Positions 9,901-20,400 of a DNA stretch of 22,141 nt are shown piece after piece. Within the stretch, counting starts at the first letter, position 1. The number at the start of each line of letters is the position of its first letter. Origin of the DNA: Mnemiopsis leidyi (taxonomy: Eukaryota; Ctenophora; Tentaculata; Lobata; Bolinopsidae); contig JH153666.1 in assembly GCA_000226015.1 (NCBI GenBank), positions 1 through 22,141 on the forward strand, in the 5' to 3' direction. Position numbers and translations under genes: made by a program. The notes beneath the pieces are model-generated. The model saw only the letters and a list, made by a program, of their open reading frames with translations, had not been told where the DNA came from and did not search any database.

Positions 9901-12900
9901 TTTCCTCTTACAAAGTATTTTTGACTGAGTTATACCAAGCAATTATTTCTAGGTTCTTTACCTGGCGAACACAAAATCCGAACGAACGAAGATTCAAAGC
10001 GCAAACAGCGCTTGTCTGCACAGCCATTCATGTTTTGATTTGATAATCCTTCGTGCAACCAAGCTGTGTCTTATCACTTGGTGCATGGTGGTGATGAGTC
10101 TACCATGCTTCATGAAGTCACAGTTAAATGACCTTTTAGTCAATCTGAAATGAAAGATCGAGCCATGCACTTTTGTCTCCGCTATAAGAAAGATACACTA
10201 TTGTGTTCATCCTTTCGTCATATTAAACCGACATTTGTCTCAACCTCTTCAAATGGTGTGCGACAAGGCTCGTCAGGATATGAGTATATGGTAAAGAGTC
10301 GTGATAAAGTTACAAATTGTTCTATTGGCGTTGTTTTAATGTTTTATCGTCTTAAATTGTGGCATTGTGTAAATCTCAGATAAATTATCGTCATCATGAC
10401 ATTGTCCATTAAATAATAAATAGGTGCCTATTTAATTTAGGCAGAACAGCTGTTAATGCTGCCGATTAGAGACGTTGAGGGTCACATTTCTGATGCTGAC
10501 TCATGGAAATGTTAGGAGCCATCAAGTTTTCTCCTTGCTACGTTGAAGTTGCACCAGCAGAAACAATTGAGTTGCTTTTGTGTGTTTAGTAATCAATCCA
10601 ATGCGTTATGAAATCGTCTTCTATTATTATTTGTTCTCTGTTTTCCGCCACCCTATTCAATTGACCCGATTATTTCTATCATACAAAAAGCAAAACCAAC
10701 ATAATTGTCATTTAGGGCTGACTGTCAAACATTTATTTTCTGTAGCCCTCTAGGCTGTGATTTCTGTTAGTTCTCCTGCGACTCTGCTTGGCCGCTAAAA
10801 GTGGTACCGATAACCAAGCATAGATCGGCGATACTATAATAATACAATCTCCTAACCAATTAGTAGATGTTAGCGATGACTCTTCTGTAGAAGGGTATAT
10901 ATCAATAAAATATGCATAATAGTAATCATAGTAGTTATGCAAGATAATTAGCAGTAGAGACTGACCGCGTAATTGTAATCCTGATTCCTGAGTGCAGGGC
11001 TTCTGGTTAGTTCAACTTACTTAGCGACTTTCTAGTCATAACTTCCAACTAAAATCTTCGTCATAAAAATTTTGTTCAATAACTTACTTACTTATGTCTC
11101 ATAACTTTAGTGCAACCTTTACTTTACTAACTAATTCACCCAAATTTCTTATGTCATTTCCCAAAATGTCATAATATCCCATTCCTATAAAATGACTCAG
11201 TCTCTATATAATACACTCCTAAATAAAATTGCGCCTTGTCCTACTTTGAGATATGCTCCATATATTGATCAATAAGCCGGTTGAAATGGTTTCTTCTTCG
11301 AGAAATGCTTAAAATTGAGTGATTTTAACAAAAATCCATTCTAATACAATTTCTTTTGTTCTTGTATGTCGAATTTTAACAAAAAATTATTATATTTTAA
11401 CAAAAATCTATTCAATGATAATTCCTTATGTTTTTGTTTGTGGAATTTGTTAGCAAAGGTTGAATAAACGCACGGCTGCTTATTCCTATTACATACTTAA
11501 TAACAACCATTAGATCAATTCGATTTTTAAGCACGCTACATATTACATATTGACATTGAACAATGACTGTATTAATTTCATAGAAACAGTACCATTCCAT
11601 TTTCCTGAGTTCCCGGTTCCGGTTGAAATGGTTTCTGAGTTGCCGGTTCCGGGATCTCCTTAGAGGCTTCAATATGCATAATAAACGCCGATATTTGGCC
11701 ACTTTGTTGGCCTATTAAACAAATATGAAATGCTAAAAGGAAGATCGGCACCGCATATTATTAATGTTTTGATGCAAATCGCGAAAGACTTATTTGAATG
11801 TTTAACTACTGAATCAAATGCTTTTAGCTTTTGGCTATAAAGTTGAAACCAAACATCACGCATCAAATTTCTCGTTTTTGAATAAACTTAATGCTTCCTT
11901 TGTATGTTCACAGTTCTGTGAAACAAGTTTTCGACATATTTTTTTGACTGAGTGAATTTTATCACGACACAAACACTCGTTTTTGAACGTCAACTTTTTC
12001 TTCAGGGTTGTTTTGGTAAAAATTCTCAACCGGAAGGTTTCAATTTCAGAGACTCTAACTGTAAGTATCAGTAAACTATAGGTAACTAGTAACTAGTAAC
12101 TACGTAACAGGTAGACGACATTACTGACACTAACACATACCTGGCTGTTTGAACTGTCATTTCTCCGACGATTTCCCTGGACATTTTCACGCATGACCAG
12201 TACAGCTTCTTGGCCTGTCGTAAGTTTGTTACCGCCACCTGGGAAGTTTGCTTTATTGGCTGGTAAAGTGAGTTGCTCCTAGGAACCTGGCCAAGATTTT
12301 TCATGGGGAATTCCAGATTTTGATTTGTTAAGTAAGTGCCGGGATTTTTTATTTACAATTTAAAGAGTTACATATAAGTAAGTGCCACAAGTTATCAGGT
12401 AAGAAAACGTGGATTTTGACAACCGTTAATCACGGGTAAGGTTGGATTTCAGATGACGCTATAAAGTTGTGACAACCTGATGTTAGAATTCTGACAGAGA
12501 AATCAGTCGAATTGCCTTTTGAGCTTTGGACGGGGGCAAGTGATGGGAATATTTAAGTTTGACAACACATCTAACTACCTTCTACCAAGGTAGCAAAACA
12601 TGACTCATTTTCGTTCGCCCACCCCCTCGCCCGCTTAATACGTTTAAGTAACACTTAAGTCAATCAAAATAACGTCCCTACCATCATAGCCATCGCCCAT
12701 CAATAAATCATCAACATCACAATATGCACCAGCAATTATACGATCTTCAAAATTACATACGCTAAAATATGTGGTGGGTGATATTTTATTCATACGTTCG
12801 ACCACCATGGGAAAATTCAATTAGAATGATGACATTTTTGACAACGAATGACGTTATAACGCCGGGCGTAACTTAAGTACTTTTAATTTCTTACAATTGA

Positions 12901-15900
12901 AACAATAGGTCAATAGGATACTTCACGATCAACAAAGATCCCGACTGTTTTAAACTCATCTTAAGAAAGTTCAATTAAGATTGGCTGAGAAATAACTCAG
13001 TAGAGTTACTGATCCAGGATTTAAGCATAGATGTTGTACTCATGAGACTCTCTACACAGATCAGTCCCTCAATTGTGCTCAAAAGTTGTATAACCATCAA
13101 ATATATTTTGTCATGTGTCATGAAAAGTTTGCATTAATATGTGTGCTTTATGACCTACATGTGACCTATGTCAGTAGGAGTATTTATAACGTTTAATAGA
13201 TCCTATTCAACCGTTCTAGTTAAACCTTTTTGATTGGACATTCACGTGCACGCCTCAAAGCTGATGTAATAGTGTCGTCATTTCTTTCACCATTTGCCGC
13301 TATATAAAATTAAGGATAAAAAGCAAATCGATTAAACAGCATTGCAAGCAATTTTGCCGAGCTTCAACGACGCGCAGTCCGTACCTGGGCGGCATATAGA
13401 TTCGAACCCGGGACCTAATAAAGGTTCTATAATAGTCATTAAAGATTAAACTTTGCACTAATCAGCTGAAAGTCATTGCTTTTCATGCTGGGGCTTTTCA
13501 ATTATCAGCTATAACAGTAAAATACTATAGAAATTTTCTAGTATAAAAAATCAGAGATTTCGAAGAAATCTGACATTCCAAAATACCTGCTCGTTGTCAG
13601 TGTTTGCCGCTAATCCTTCCAGCAGCAGTGCCTTCAGTCTCCAGCTAGCCGCAATGAACACGTGTTTCGAATTGAGTAGGTTCTCCAAGATTTGTGTCGA
13701 TTTCTCGATCTGCCAGAGCGCTTCAGGAAAGTTGTATTGGTTGTATCCCTGTCGAGTGAATGTCCTTCAAAACGGAATTTAATGCTATGGAATTTAATGC
13801 CATGGAAATTTCCCACTTTATGCCCTGTTTCTCCTAACGATTTCCCTAACCTTTCAAGCTCTGTGGACAATCCCTTAATTTTGTGTTTCAGCAACTGCTA
13901 ATCATGTAAATAACTCAAACGCAGGGGGTCTAGAGGCCCCGACCCCTAGAACCCCCTTCGTTAATTTTATGAATAGCATGAAAGTTTCTTATATTTGAGA
14001 ACCGTTGTCTTTAGAGAATGGTACATTCGCGGATAATTCTAGTGTCTCATTTTTTCATGCGTCGCGTGATTAAGCTATATGAAAGAGTGAGATTAAACTA
14101 TGAAAGCGTGAAATTAATTTGACTGTAAAAATTTAAAACCGGACGGTAGGTAGATTAAAATTAAACGCTGAATCGAAATAAGTAGAAACACGTTGAAACA
14201 TTTCTCTCCTTTGCGCAACTCTGGGCAGCAGTCGTACCCGAAGTACTTACGGGTCGAGTTTTGGCGAAAAATGTGCCACATTTACAAAATGACGGTTCGT
14301 GCTCAAAGTGACGTGCTGAACAAAATCCGAACCCTTTTGAAAAGATTACACCTTTTTCAGAAAGCGTCCTGTTTTCGATCGGGAACACAGTACATGAATC
14401 CAAATATAATTGTAACCAAATTGGAACAGTGAATTAGGACCTCAGAACGGGTTCCACCGACTTTCTTTCATTGATAATGATAGTTACTTGGCATTTGAAT
14501 GCCATATAACTAGCCAACATTATACCCCAGACTTCCAGAATAAACGAAATGAACAATTATTTCAAGGTTCCCAAAATGTCCCAAAACCGATTGATTCGGG
14601 TTTGTATCGATCTAACAAGTGCCCCTGCAAAGTTTTGAGGCCCTGGGTCGTCTAAAACGGTCATTATGGCCTGGTTCCAAAATTTTCCCAAGTTTTCTCC
14701 TAAGTATCCTGAATTCTTGTCCCAACCAAATTTGGGACATTGATTTGGGGCACTGAGACTGTGTTCTGAGGACTTTGACGGTTTACTATGATTGGTAGGG
14801 GCAGTGTGAAGATCAAGACCTGGCCTTTGATAGCCCGGAATGACGCCTCAGATCCCCAGAATGAACGGAATGAACGGATTGAACAGTTTTGTGAAAGTCC
14901 CCGAAATGTCCCGAAACCGATTGATTTGGATTTATGTCGATCTAACAAGTGTATCTGTAAAGTTTTGCGGCCCTGGGTAAAAAACGGTCATCATGGCCTG
15001 GTTCCAAAATTGTACCAAATTGCACCAAATTTTCTCTTGAGTTTCCTGAATTTTGGAACCAATCATGGGACAGTGATTTGGGACCCGGCGACTTTTGACC
15101 GTTCATTCTGGGAATCTGGGGCGTCATGCCATTTCTGGATTGAATTGGTTTCACTGCGAATCCCCCGGCTGTACCATAATATTATACTTTTATAGAACTA
15201 CAGGGGCTAAAGTGAAACTTCTAATCAATCAGCTGAGTATAATTGGTGAGTCAATCTGAAGGGATTGCATAGGTCAACACCCTCATTGCATTCTTCTAGA
15301 GATTGGCAATAAACGTTTTTCTAACCCTGGACCTCTAGCACACGAAGCCACATGATCGAGTCTTGTCATTTTTGTCACTATAGCACGAATTTAAGGCACA
15401 TAGGCAAGGAACTGTTTCATAGAGCTCAGTTCAATTTCTGCGATTATAATTCTAAGCAGCACGTACAGCATGTCCTTTAATTCTTGAACTTGAAGTTGAA
15501 GGTGTCAGCAGCTGCTCCGCCACATAATTCGTTGCTTGGAAATAACTAAATAGGGCACCTTGACTGAGACATGGGTACAGCCCTGCTGTGACCTTCTAAT
15601 TCTGCAGACTCAAGCGAACAATTCTAGGAAAGGACGTCAAGTGAGATTGATACCCGCGTTTATTTGGGACTTTCTTTTCGTGGTTGCTTTCGGGATCTTA
15701 TTGTAATGTTTGTCGGTATCTAATTGTAATGTTTTTTTGAGGATGGGGTTTGAAAATAGGCATGGAATTTATTTAGATTTGATGTCAGACGAATCGACAA
15801 TAGTCGATAACACATTCAAAAAGATTCATAACACACTGATTTTTCTTGGAAACCGATAGGCGGTGGCCGAGCCATTTATCGGCCGAGTCAATTTGTTTGT

Positions 15901-16724
15901 CAAGCTAGCTGTCCTTATAACTGCCAAAAATTGGGGTTCTTTAGACACTTAAGGGACACCAATATATTTTTGTTAGGGGATTTCGAAAAACTGAGATAAA
16001 TGTTTTCAGCTGCCCTTTATTATCTCATTTCTAATTTGATATGAATTTAACTAAAAAGTAATAAAAAGTAATAAAAAAGCGTATGCTCGGTGTTGATGCT
16101 AAAATCGGAATTCCCGCTAACCTGAATGAAAAGTGCGAGACCTAGGGCTTGTCTGGCACAAGCTGTCTTGAGGTTAACGTCTCCCAAAGTATTTAGGAAA
16201 ATATCCAGACACTGCCGGTAAACTTGGACACTTTCGTCAATGTCACCTGAACAGCATAAAATCAGTCTTCTAATCAGCCTTTAAATTGGACTATTATAGT
16301 ATTAATCATGAATTTATTTCTGGTTTTTAGATATTTGGCTCTTGGATATTTGAATTAAAAATATCTTTTTGATGACAATTAAGTGGAGGGATCACATCCC
16401 TGGTTCAATTTCGTAAAATTTGAATTTGACAAATAACAACTTAATTTTGTTGACTGCTGTGAGTCGTAAATCCTTTGTTATTTGATTACTTGAACATTTG
16501 AACATTTGATACCGAAGCTACCGCAGGAGCGTCATTAAAGAAAACAATGCAATACTCATGTTTAGAAGGTAAAATCCGTAAATGAGAAGTGTCTGAGCGT
16601 GACAGGGATGGGAGCTGCCGTGTGTTTCTTCGCTCAGTTTCAGTGAGTACACCATCAGTGCACGTGCTTCTGCGAAGAGCTTGCTAGCCACGCAAATCTT
16701 ACAACACTGCCTGAACACCTCAAT
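6849..16724 (-). CDS. APPBP2: APPBP2-like TPR protein (CUL2 substrate receptor family), C-terminal seven exons
   Basis: Exons in transcript order: 16724-16556, 16246-16122, 13748-13587, 12238-12141, 8208-8082, 7825-7729, 6985-6849. The sum is 915 nt, 304 residues plus TGA; junction phases are 1, 0, 0, 2, 0, 1, all consistent. The peptide aligns collinearly with the C-terminal half of APPBP2: EVFRQCCKICV, LLIYGFYLLNMSDIDESVQV, ALWQIEKSTQ, LRQAKKLYW with MTVQTARYYEHVGKVYRVLG, VHIATLYAFDLDKKTYAERL, and DDFIEMCYRGLL. TPR helices are visible, for example G191-K-V-Y194, A203 and A210. The vertebrate protein binds the APP cytoplasmic tail and is a CUL2 ubiquitin-ligase substrate receptor reported to read C-terminal degrons; the role here is inference. 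The N-terminal half is missing (upstream or too diverged). The C-terminus is about 40 residues shorter than the human protein as I recall it. Confidence 0.87.
7024..7150. repeat. AT-rich palindrome cluster
   Basis: The 20-bp perfect palindrome ACATATTGTATACAATATGT occurs at 7039-7058 and 7081-7100, separated by a TA run. A third, interrupted version (ACATATTGTGTACA ... ACAATATGT) is at 7107-7134 and a fragment lies at about 7139. It can fold into nested hairpins or a cruciform. Confidence 0.85.
7286..7516. repeat. Degenerate ~20-bp minisatellite, GTTTGGTTACTGTTGGGTGC-like
   Basis: About ten decayed units beginning GTTTGG or ATTTGAG recur every 20-31 bases, strongly G/T-biased on the plus strand. 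The units differ a lot, so the array is old. Confidence 0.6.
7729..7825 (-). CDS. APPBP2: APPBP2-like exon f
   Basis: The acceptor is CAACGTGCAG. The peptide opens VHIATLYAFDLDKKTYAERL and ends REIR, matching GHLASLYNYDMNQYENAEKL (TPR). The donor is GAG|GTGGGT (phase 1). Confidence 0.86.
8082..8208 (-). CDS. APPBP2: APPBP2-like exon e, with tandemly repeated acceptor
   Basis: The acceptor is ACTCTCCCAG. The peptide opens YYEHVGKVYRVLGKPHKAED and ends EGSHESLG, matching NLGRLYQSMRKFKEAEE (TPR). Phase continuity fixes the donor as GGT|GTAACG rather than the GT two bases earlier. The first 37 nt and the acceptor are copied upstream in the 63-bp repeat. Confidence 0.85.
8172..8402. repeat. 63-bp tandem repeat containing a 3' splice site
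   Basis: Units start at 8172, 8235, 8298 and 8361. The first three are essentially identical; the fourth is internally deleted by about 20 bp and has lost the acceptor. On the minus strand a unit is CCCTAACAAC + CCCTCTACTCTCCCAG + 37 nt of exon e, that is branch-point-like CTAAC, pyrimidine tract, AG, exon start. The copy at 8172 continues into the real exon. Confidence 0.93.
8403..8540. repeat. 82-bp imperfect tandem duplication
   Basis: ATCATCCTATAACTT at 8416 and ATAACCTATTAACTTA at 8441 return 82 bp later (8498 and 8523) with few changes. It abuts the 63-bp repeat, and the GAGGGGTTTGCTGGGGCAGG stretch between the copies resembles the intron part of that repeat. Confidence 0.8.
8541..11276. 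other. Intron d-e interior, no gene recognised
   Basis: Only short open frames without family resemblance on either strand (for example 9382-9645 and 10150-10383 plus). A small hairpin with arms TAAATAGG/CCTATTTA lies at 10417-10434. Nothing else stands out. Confidence 0.5.
11277..11660. repeat. Repeat cluster: 72-bp duplication flanked by an 18-bp direct repeat
   Basis: ATTTTAACAAAAATC is seen at 11322 and again at 11394 (72-bp step, imperfect), with a related copy at 11372. CCGGTTGAAATGGTTTCT is found identically at 11277-11294 and 11619-11636. A GAGTTCCCGGTTCCGG / GAGTTGCCGGTTCCGG pair lies at about 11607-11652. Confidence 0.65.
12141..12238 (-). CDS. APPBP2: APPBP2-like exon d
   Basis: The acceptor is ACTTCCCAG. 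The peptide has LRQAKKLYWSCVKMSREIVG and EMTVQTAR, matching LQLAKKAFGEFNVQTAK with a longer helix. The donor is CCAG|GTATGT (phase 2). Confidence 0.86.
12239..13586. other. Intron c-d, no gene recognised
   Basis: No coding resemblance. The only notable content is a tRNA box-B-like fragment near 13399-13415. Confidence 0.5.
13370..13416 (-). mobile_element. tRNA box-B-like fragment, possible SINE remnant
   Basis: The minus strand reads GGTCCCGGGTTCGAATC, a very good match to the RNA polymerase III box B. No box A lies at the expected spacing and the TPsiC stem does not close, so this is not a working tRNA gene. Confidence 0.35.
13587..13748 (-). CDS. APPBP2: APPBP2-like exon c
   Basis: The acceptor is CTCGACAG. 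The peptide opens GYNQYNFPEALWQIEKSTQI and includes FIAASWRLKALLLEGLA, matching HLLLASSKRVKALILEEIA. The donor is CAG|GTATTT (phase 0). It is a full 54 codons. Confidence 0.86.
13924..13956. repeat. G/C-rich inverted repeat
   Basis: GGGGGTCTAG and CTAGAACCCCC pair with a one-base bulge around AGGCCCCGACCC. Its composition is quite unlike the surrounding AT-rich DNA, as at the end of a transposable element. Confidence 0.6.
14521..15130. mobile_element. Two tandem ~290-bp MITE-like elements
   Basis: Copy A (about 14521-14805) and copy B (about 14838-15130) share long blocks: CCGATTGATT, TCGATCTAACAAGTG, GGCCCTGGGT, ATGGCCTGGTTCCAAAATT. Copy B begins TGACGCCTCAGATCCCCAG + AATGAACGG and ends with the near-perfect inverse (CCGTTCATTCTGGGAATCT + GGGGCGTCA), about 28 bp. 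Copy A has decayed versions of both ends. The 135-codon open frame at 14788-15195 runs through copy B and looks fortuitous. Confidence 0.65.
16122..16246 (-). CDS. APPBP2: APPBP2-like exon b
   Basis: The acceptor is TGCTGTTCAG. The peptide opens SDIDESVQVYRQCLDIFLNT and ends ALGLALFIQ, matching VDNICQSVAIYQAALDIRQS of APPBP2 (one TPR). The donor is CAG|GTTAGC (phase 0). Confidence 0.86.
16556..16724 (-). CDS. APPBP2: APPBP2-like exon a
   Basis: The acceptor is CCCTTTCAG. The exon opens IEVFRQCCKICVASKLFAEA and contains HGSSHPCHAQTLLIYGFYLL, matching FGSKHPKYSDTLLDYGFYLL of APPBP2. The donor is ATGA|GTATTG (phase 1). Confidence 0.87.
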
Positions 16725-16794
16725 CTGAAAGGGTCAAGTTAAACTTAAATGGTCTGGAATCTGGATCAGCCGTGATACGTCAGACTCGGACGAG

Positions 16795-16895
16795 CTGCGC
16801 CGCCGATATTGGCCCTGCTGGAGTGGAGCTTCATTTAGCTCGACGGTAGAGAGCTGGGCTGATGGACGGCATGAAATTGATCGACAATCTTTCCT
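16795..16895 (+). mobile_element. tRNA-like sequence, possible SINE remnant
   Basis: TTAGCTCGACGGTAGAG (16835-16851) is a close match to a tRNA D-arm/box A. A decayed box-B-like TTGATCGACAATC follows at 16877-16889 at tRNA spacing. The anticodon stem does not pair. The segment is GC-rich against an AT-rich background. Confidence 0.35.
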
Positions 16896-17151
16896 CGTAT
16901 GACGCAACGCATATAAAGGTGATTTAAAATAACTTATTTGATGTCGATTTTACCGACTTGTCTATAAAGAATGTAGCCATCTTTAAATCCATTTAAATCT
17001 TAAAATAGTATCTAATCGCACTGGTATAATAGATTATAAAACTTTTGTTCATCATTCTCAGTGTTTTCTTGGATTTGGCGTTCATTCTACACGATTTTTA
17101 TACCGCAGGTTTAGTCGGTGAACCAAGCCTTAAAAACATAGAGTCCACCAC

Positions 17152-17490
17152 TGCAAAAAAGTTGTATGGCGGTAGGATTCCTACTTTAATTAAAAGTCGT
17201 TTTAACCGAAAGTTTTCTGACAAACGAAATTTAAATACGATATTTTTGTGATTTCAAGTTTTTTCGGTTGAACTTGAAACTATGACTTCCGTCTAGAATT
17301 AGACGTTATGTTGCGGTTTAGAACTATTTTTCGTAGACACTGATGCGTATTTTCCGTTAAAAACTGATGTTTCGTTCAGAAATTTATGTTTCGGTAAAAA
17401 AATTGATTGACCCAAAAAATCGATTCCAACCGAAAAATACTTCTGGCCAAAATTTTTAAAATCGTCCTACCAGTAAAAAACTTATATGCA
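17152..17490. mobile_element. Possible degraded inverted-repeat element
   Basis: Both ends carry an inverted GGTAGGA block with adjoining A/T-rich sequence (17171-17177 direct, 17464-17470 as TCCTACC). AACCGAAA and its inverse TTTCGGTT recur inside (about 17205, 17262, 17430). The ends are too diverged to set boundaries. Confidence 0.3.
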
Positions 17491-20400
17491 CCTATGATTG
17501 TTATAGACTAGATGTAAATAAATCTGAATTGATATCTTACTTACTAACTTGAAAGTTTCTTATTTTAAGTTTGGTTCAAAAATATAGATTTACGATTACA
17601 CAAATAATTTGGTTAAGCAATTTTGGTTAAAGTTTACCACTAACCCACTTCTCATACAATATACAGTTACATATTATAGTAAGTCGAAGTAAAAAATATA
17701 TCCGAGCTGCGTTGCACCAACGATATCTTTTTCATGAAATAAATCTTTGATTGCACGCCCCTAAGTCGTATATGTATTCTGCCAGAAACTCGATTTCGAT
17801 TTACATCGTTAACACGAAGCTGAAGATCAAAGAAAAACATTATTGGTAGTTGGAGCAGGGTTACGCTAGCACTTACTTACACATTGAACTGTACCACAAC
17901 CTTTCTTCCACCGACAAAAATGTCGTTACCGTGGTTACAAGACCACGTGAGTTCTTGGTTGAGACAACTTAACGAGAACGGGAATGCAGGATCAAGATGA
18001 TAAAGCAACTTAGCAACATAGCCGATCATTGACATGACTATAACAGGATATGGCTGGGGATGGAGCTTTGGCTAGACTTGGTCACTTGAGGACAAACGAA
18101 TTAGGACTATATCTGCAAGGAGCCACAGAGCCAGAGAGATTGAGACAAGAGGGACTTAGTATCTGCATGTTTTTCCACGCATGACAGAAGACTTCAACGC
18201 CGGGGGTTTAACATCCCAGTTCAACCTCAGACCCCTACAGTTTGAAAGTATCTGTAGATACTCAATGTATGGTTTCTGTGCACTGTCTCGATATACGGGT
18301 CATCGCAGTTTAAGTGCCTTTTATAATTATCATGTAGTGAAGTAGTGGGTTGATGTTAGTAGTTTTTTGATAGAGAAATAGGTAAGGGACGCAGTACATG
18401 AGCTAAGCAGAGTTTATCAGCATCACTTGACGTTTTAGTTGAATGTTTACCTTGATTGGACATAGTGCAAATATTGGAAATTTCGTCTCTCTAGATCCAC
18501 ACTTACCACATTAAAACATTGTATTATAGTTCCACTGTCTAGGGATATTCTAGGGACTGTTTACAGATTAGTGCATTACGTAATCATCTGATTAGTTTTG
18601 ATTACGGAGGGTTTTATATAATAGCCCTCATTGTAAAATCAATTTTAGCCTAAAATTAATCTAATTTTGTCCACAATTTGTTATTTACCCTATTTAGAAA
18701 TGTTTCAATTGGACATAGTTAGGTTATCAGACAAAAATCTATGAATTTTTTAATTATCTTGAACTAATACCATAATTAACTGTGATTACCTCTATAAAGC
18801 TAAATGTCGTAAAAATACGACCATACAAAATTTTATATGGTCTCAGAAGGGCGTGGTGGGGGTATGCCTTACATACCGCAATCTGGGGAGGGGTGCAGCT
18901 ATGTTAACGGGAGAGGAGGAACGATCACCCACTAACTTACAAGACCTACATGACCTACATGACCTACATGACCTACATGTAACAAAACTTAAACAAAATC
19001 GTTGCAATTCACGTACAACCACGGTCGTGTCATTAGCCTACATCTAAAAGTACTCATTGTCTCCTACTATATACGTACTAAATCGTACATCTCAATCTCT
19101 AGAGTCAACTTCTCCACGCAGCTATCTGACTAGCACCTGGGGCCCACTACCGGTAACCACGTTTACTTTTCTCCGCTCGGACCTCCTTCATTGTCTTATT
19201 GTTGTACCCTCACTTTTTAAAACCGCGGCAGAGTATTAATAAAGCCCGATTGCAGTTGTGATAGATTAATTAAAGGGCATCACATTCACATGTACCTCGT
19301 ACTTTTTAAATCAAGACACGGGGATGAGTTTGCAGGAATATATTCCAGATATGACCAAGAACCCAGCAGCCTACTAATTGGTCTAGGTATCTAACAAACT
19401 ATATGGAGTCTTGCCGCGCTCCACTAGCGTGAGGGTTCTGGCTCTGTCATAATGCACGTGGAACACATGAGCTGCGCAGCACTGTTGACGTAACTACAGA
19501 TTTATAAAGGTTGACTGAATGACTGCTGAGCGCAGCTACAACTGCTTCTTGAATTCTCGGGCTTGATGGTCAAAGGAAGGTTATAAGTACATCTCGTTAA
19601 ACTTATAGTTTTTGTTGCAGCAGTCAGCGGTCAGTCGTAGGAGATCGCACTTTCCTTTGTCAGCAATTTACACTTTCGTTCACTATCTAATTACCCTAAC
19701 TCTAAAGTTATCACCATGTTGTTTTGCCCTCGTTATCCTGAATTACTGACAAGCACGTGTTGAGTTACTATTACAATATGCGAATAATTGCTCTATCCCA
19801 TGGCAAATTATCATGACACCAATTTTTCAGTCTCACAATTTTTTCTCTTGCTTTGTTTAGAATCACAAATTTTTGCGTCCTTTCTACAATATGCTTTGTA
19901 TTGATATTAAAAGCCTAAACCTTATATTTGATTTTATAGTCTAATGAATTTTGCTATAGTAATTGTTTATCAGCTGCTTGAATTTTCCTTGAAGTTATTT
20001 CACAGTTATTTCCATAACGAAAGGTAAAGTTCCATTATATTTGCATTGATTTCACTTTCAGTGCCATTCGCAAACTTTGTAGATTTTTGCTGCTATTTCT
20101 AACCTTGAAACCCTTGTGGCAACTTGCAGTTGTTCTCAGTAGTCTTTCCAAAAACTTCTCAATCTTTAGTGTCTATACTCTATAGGGACCCATTGGTTGA
20201 AGTTTGGTGCAAGGGCCGTTAATTTTGTTTCATCATTTTTTTATCAAATATTCAAGATCTGTTGTCAATGTGATCACAAATTCATAAGAAGAATTTTAGC
20301 TTAATACTTTACAACTATTGTCAACCGCGATGCTGAAATTTTCTGTAGAAATGATCTAGTTGTTCAATCCCTTATTAAACCCTGCACCAGTGCAAGGATC

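Larger units (their letters stand above)
13749..16121. other. Intron b-c, with element-like sequence
   Basis: It contains a G/C hairpin (13924-13956) and a pair of related elements with inverted ends (14521-15130). No exon of the host gene was found inside. Between 15.2 and 16.1 kb I see nothing but single-copy AT-rich sequence and a short AAAAAGTAAT duplication near 16055. Confidence 0.5.

Noticed and set aside
14788..15195. 135-codon plus-strand open frame
   Set aside because: It runs through one MITE-like copy including its inverted end; composition and lack of any family resemblance point to chance.
17660..17835. About 50-codon minus-strand frame after a good acceptor (TTGATCTTCAG)
   Set aside because: The peptide has no resemblance to APPBP2 and lacks a clear donor.
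17938..17958. CACGTG in an inverted CAAGA/TCTTG context
   Set aside because: A single E-box-like word without a promoter nearby is expected by chance.
19393..19500. Minus-strand frame with VFHVHYDRARTLTLVERGK
   Set aside because: HYD-x-A recalls the missing APPBP2 segment, but there is no donor in the phase needed for exon a and the match is too short.
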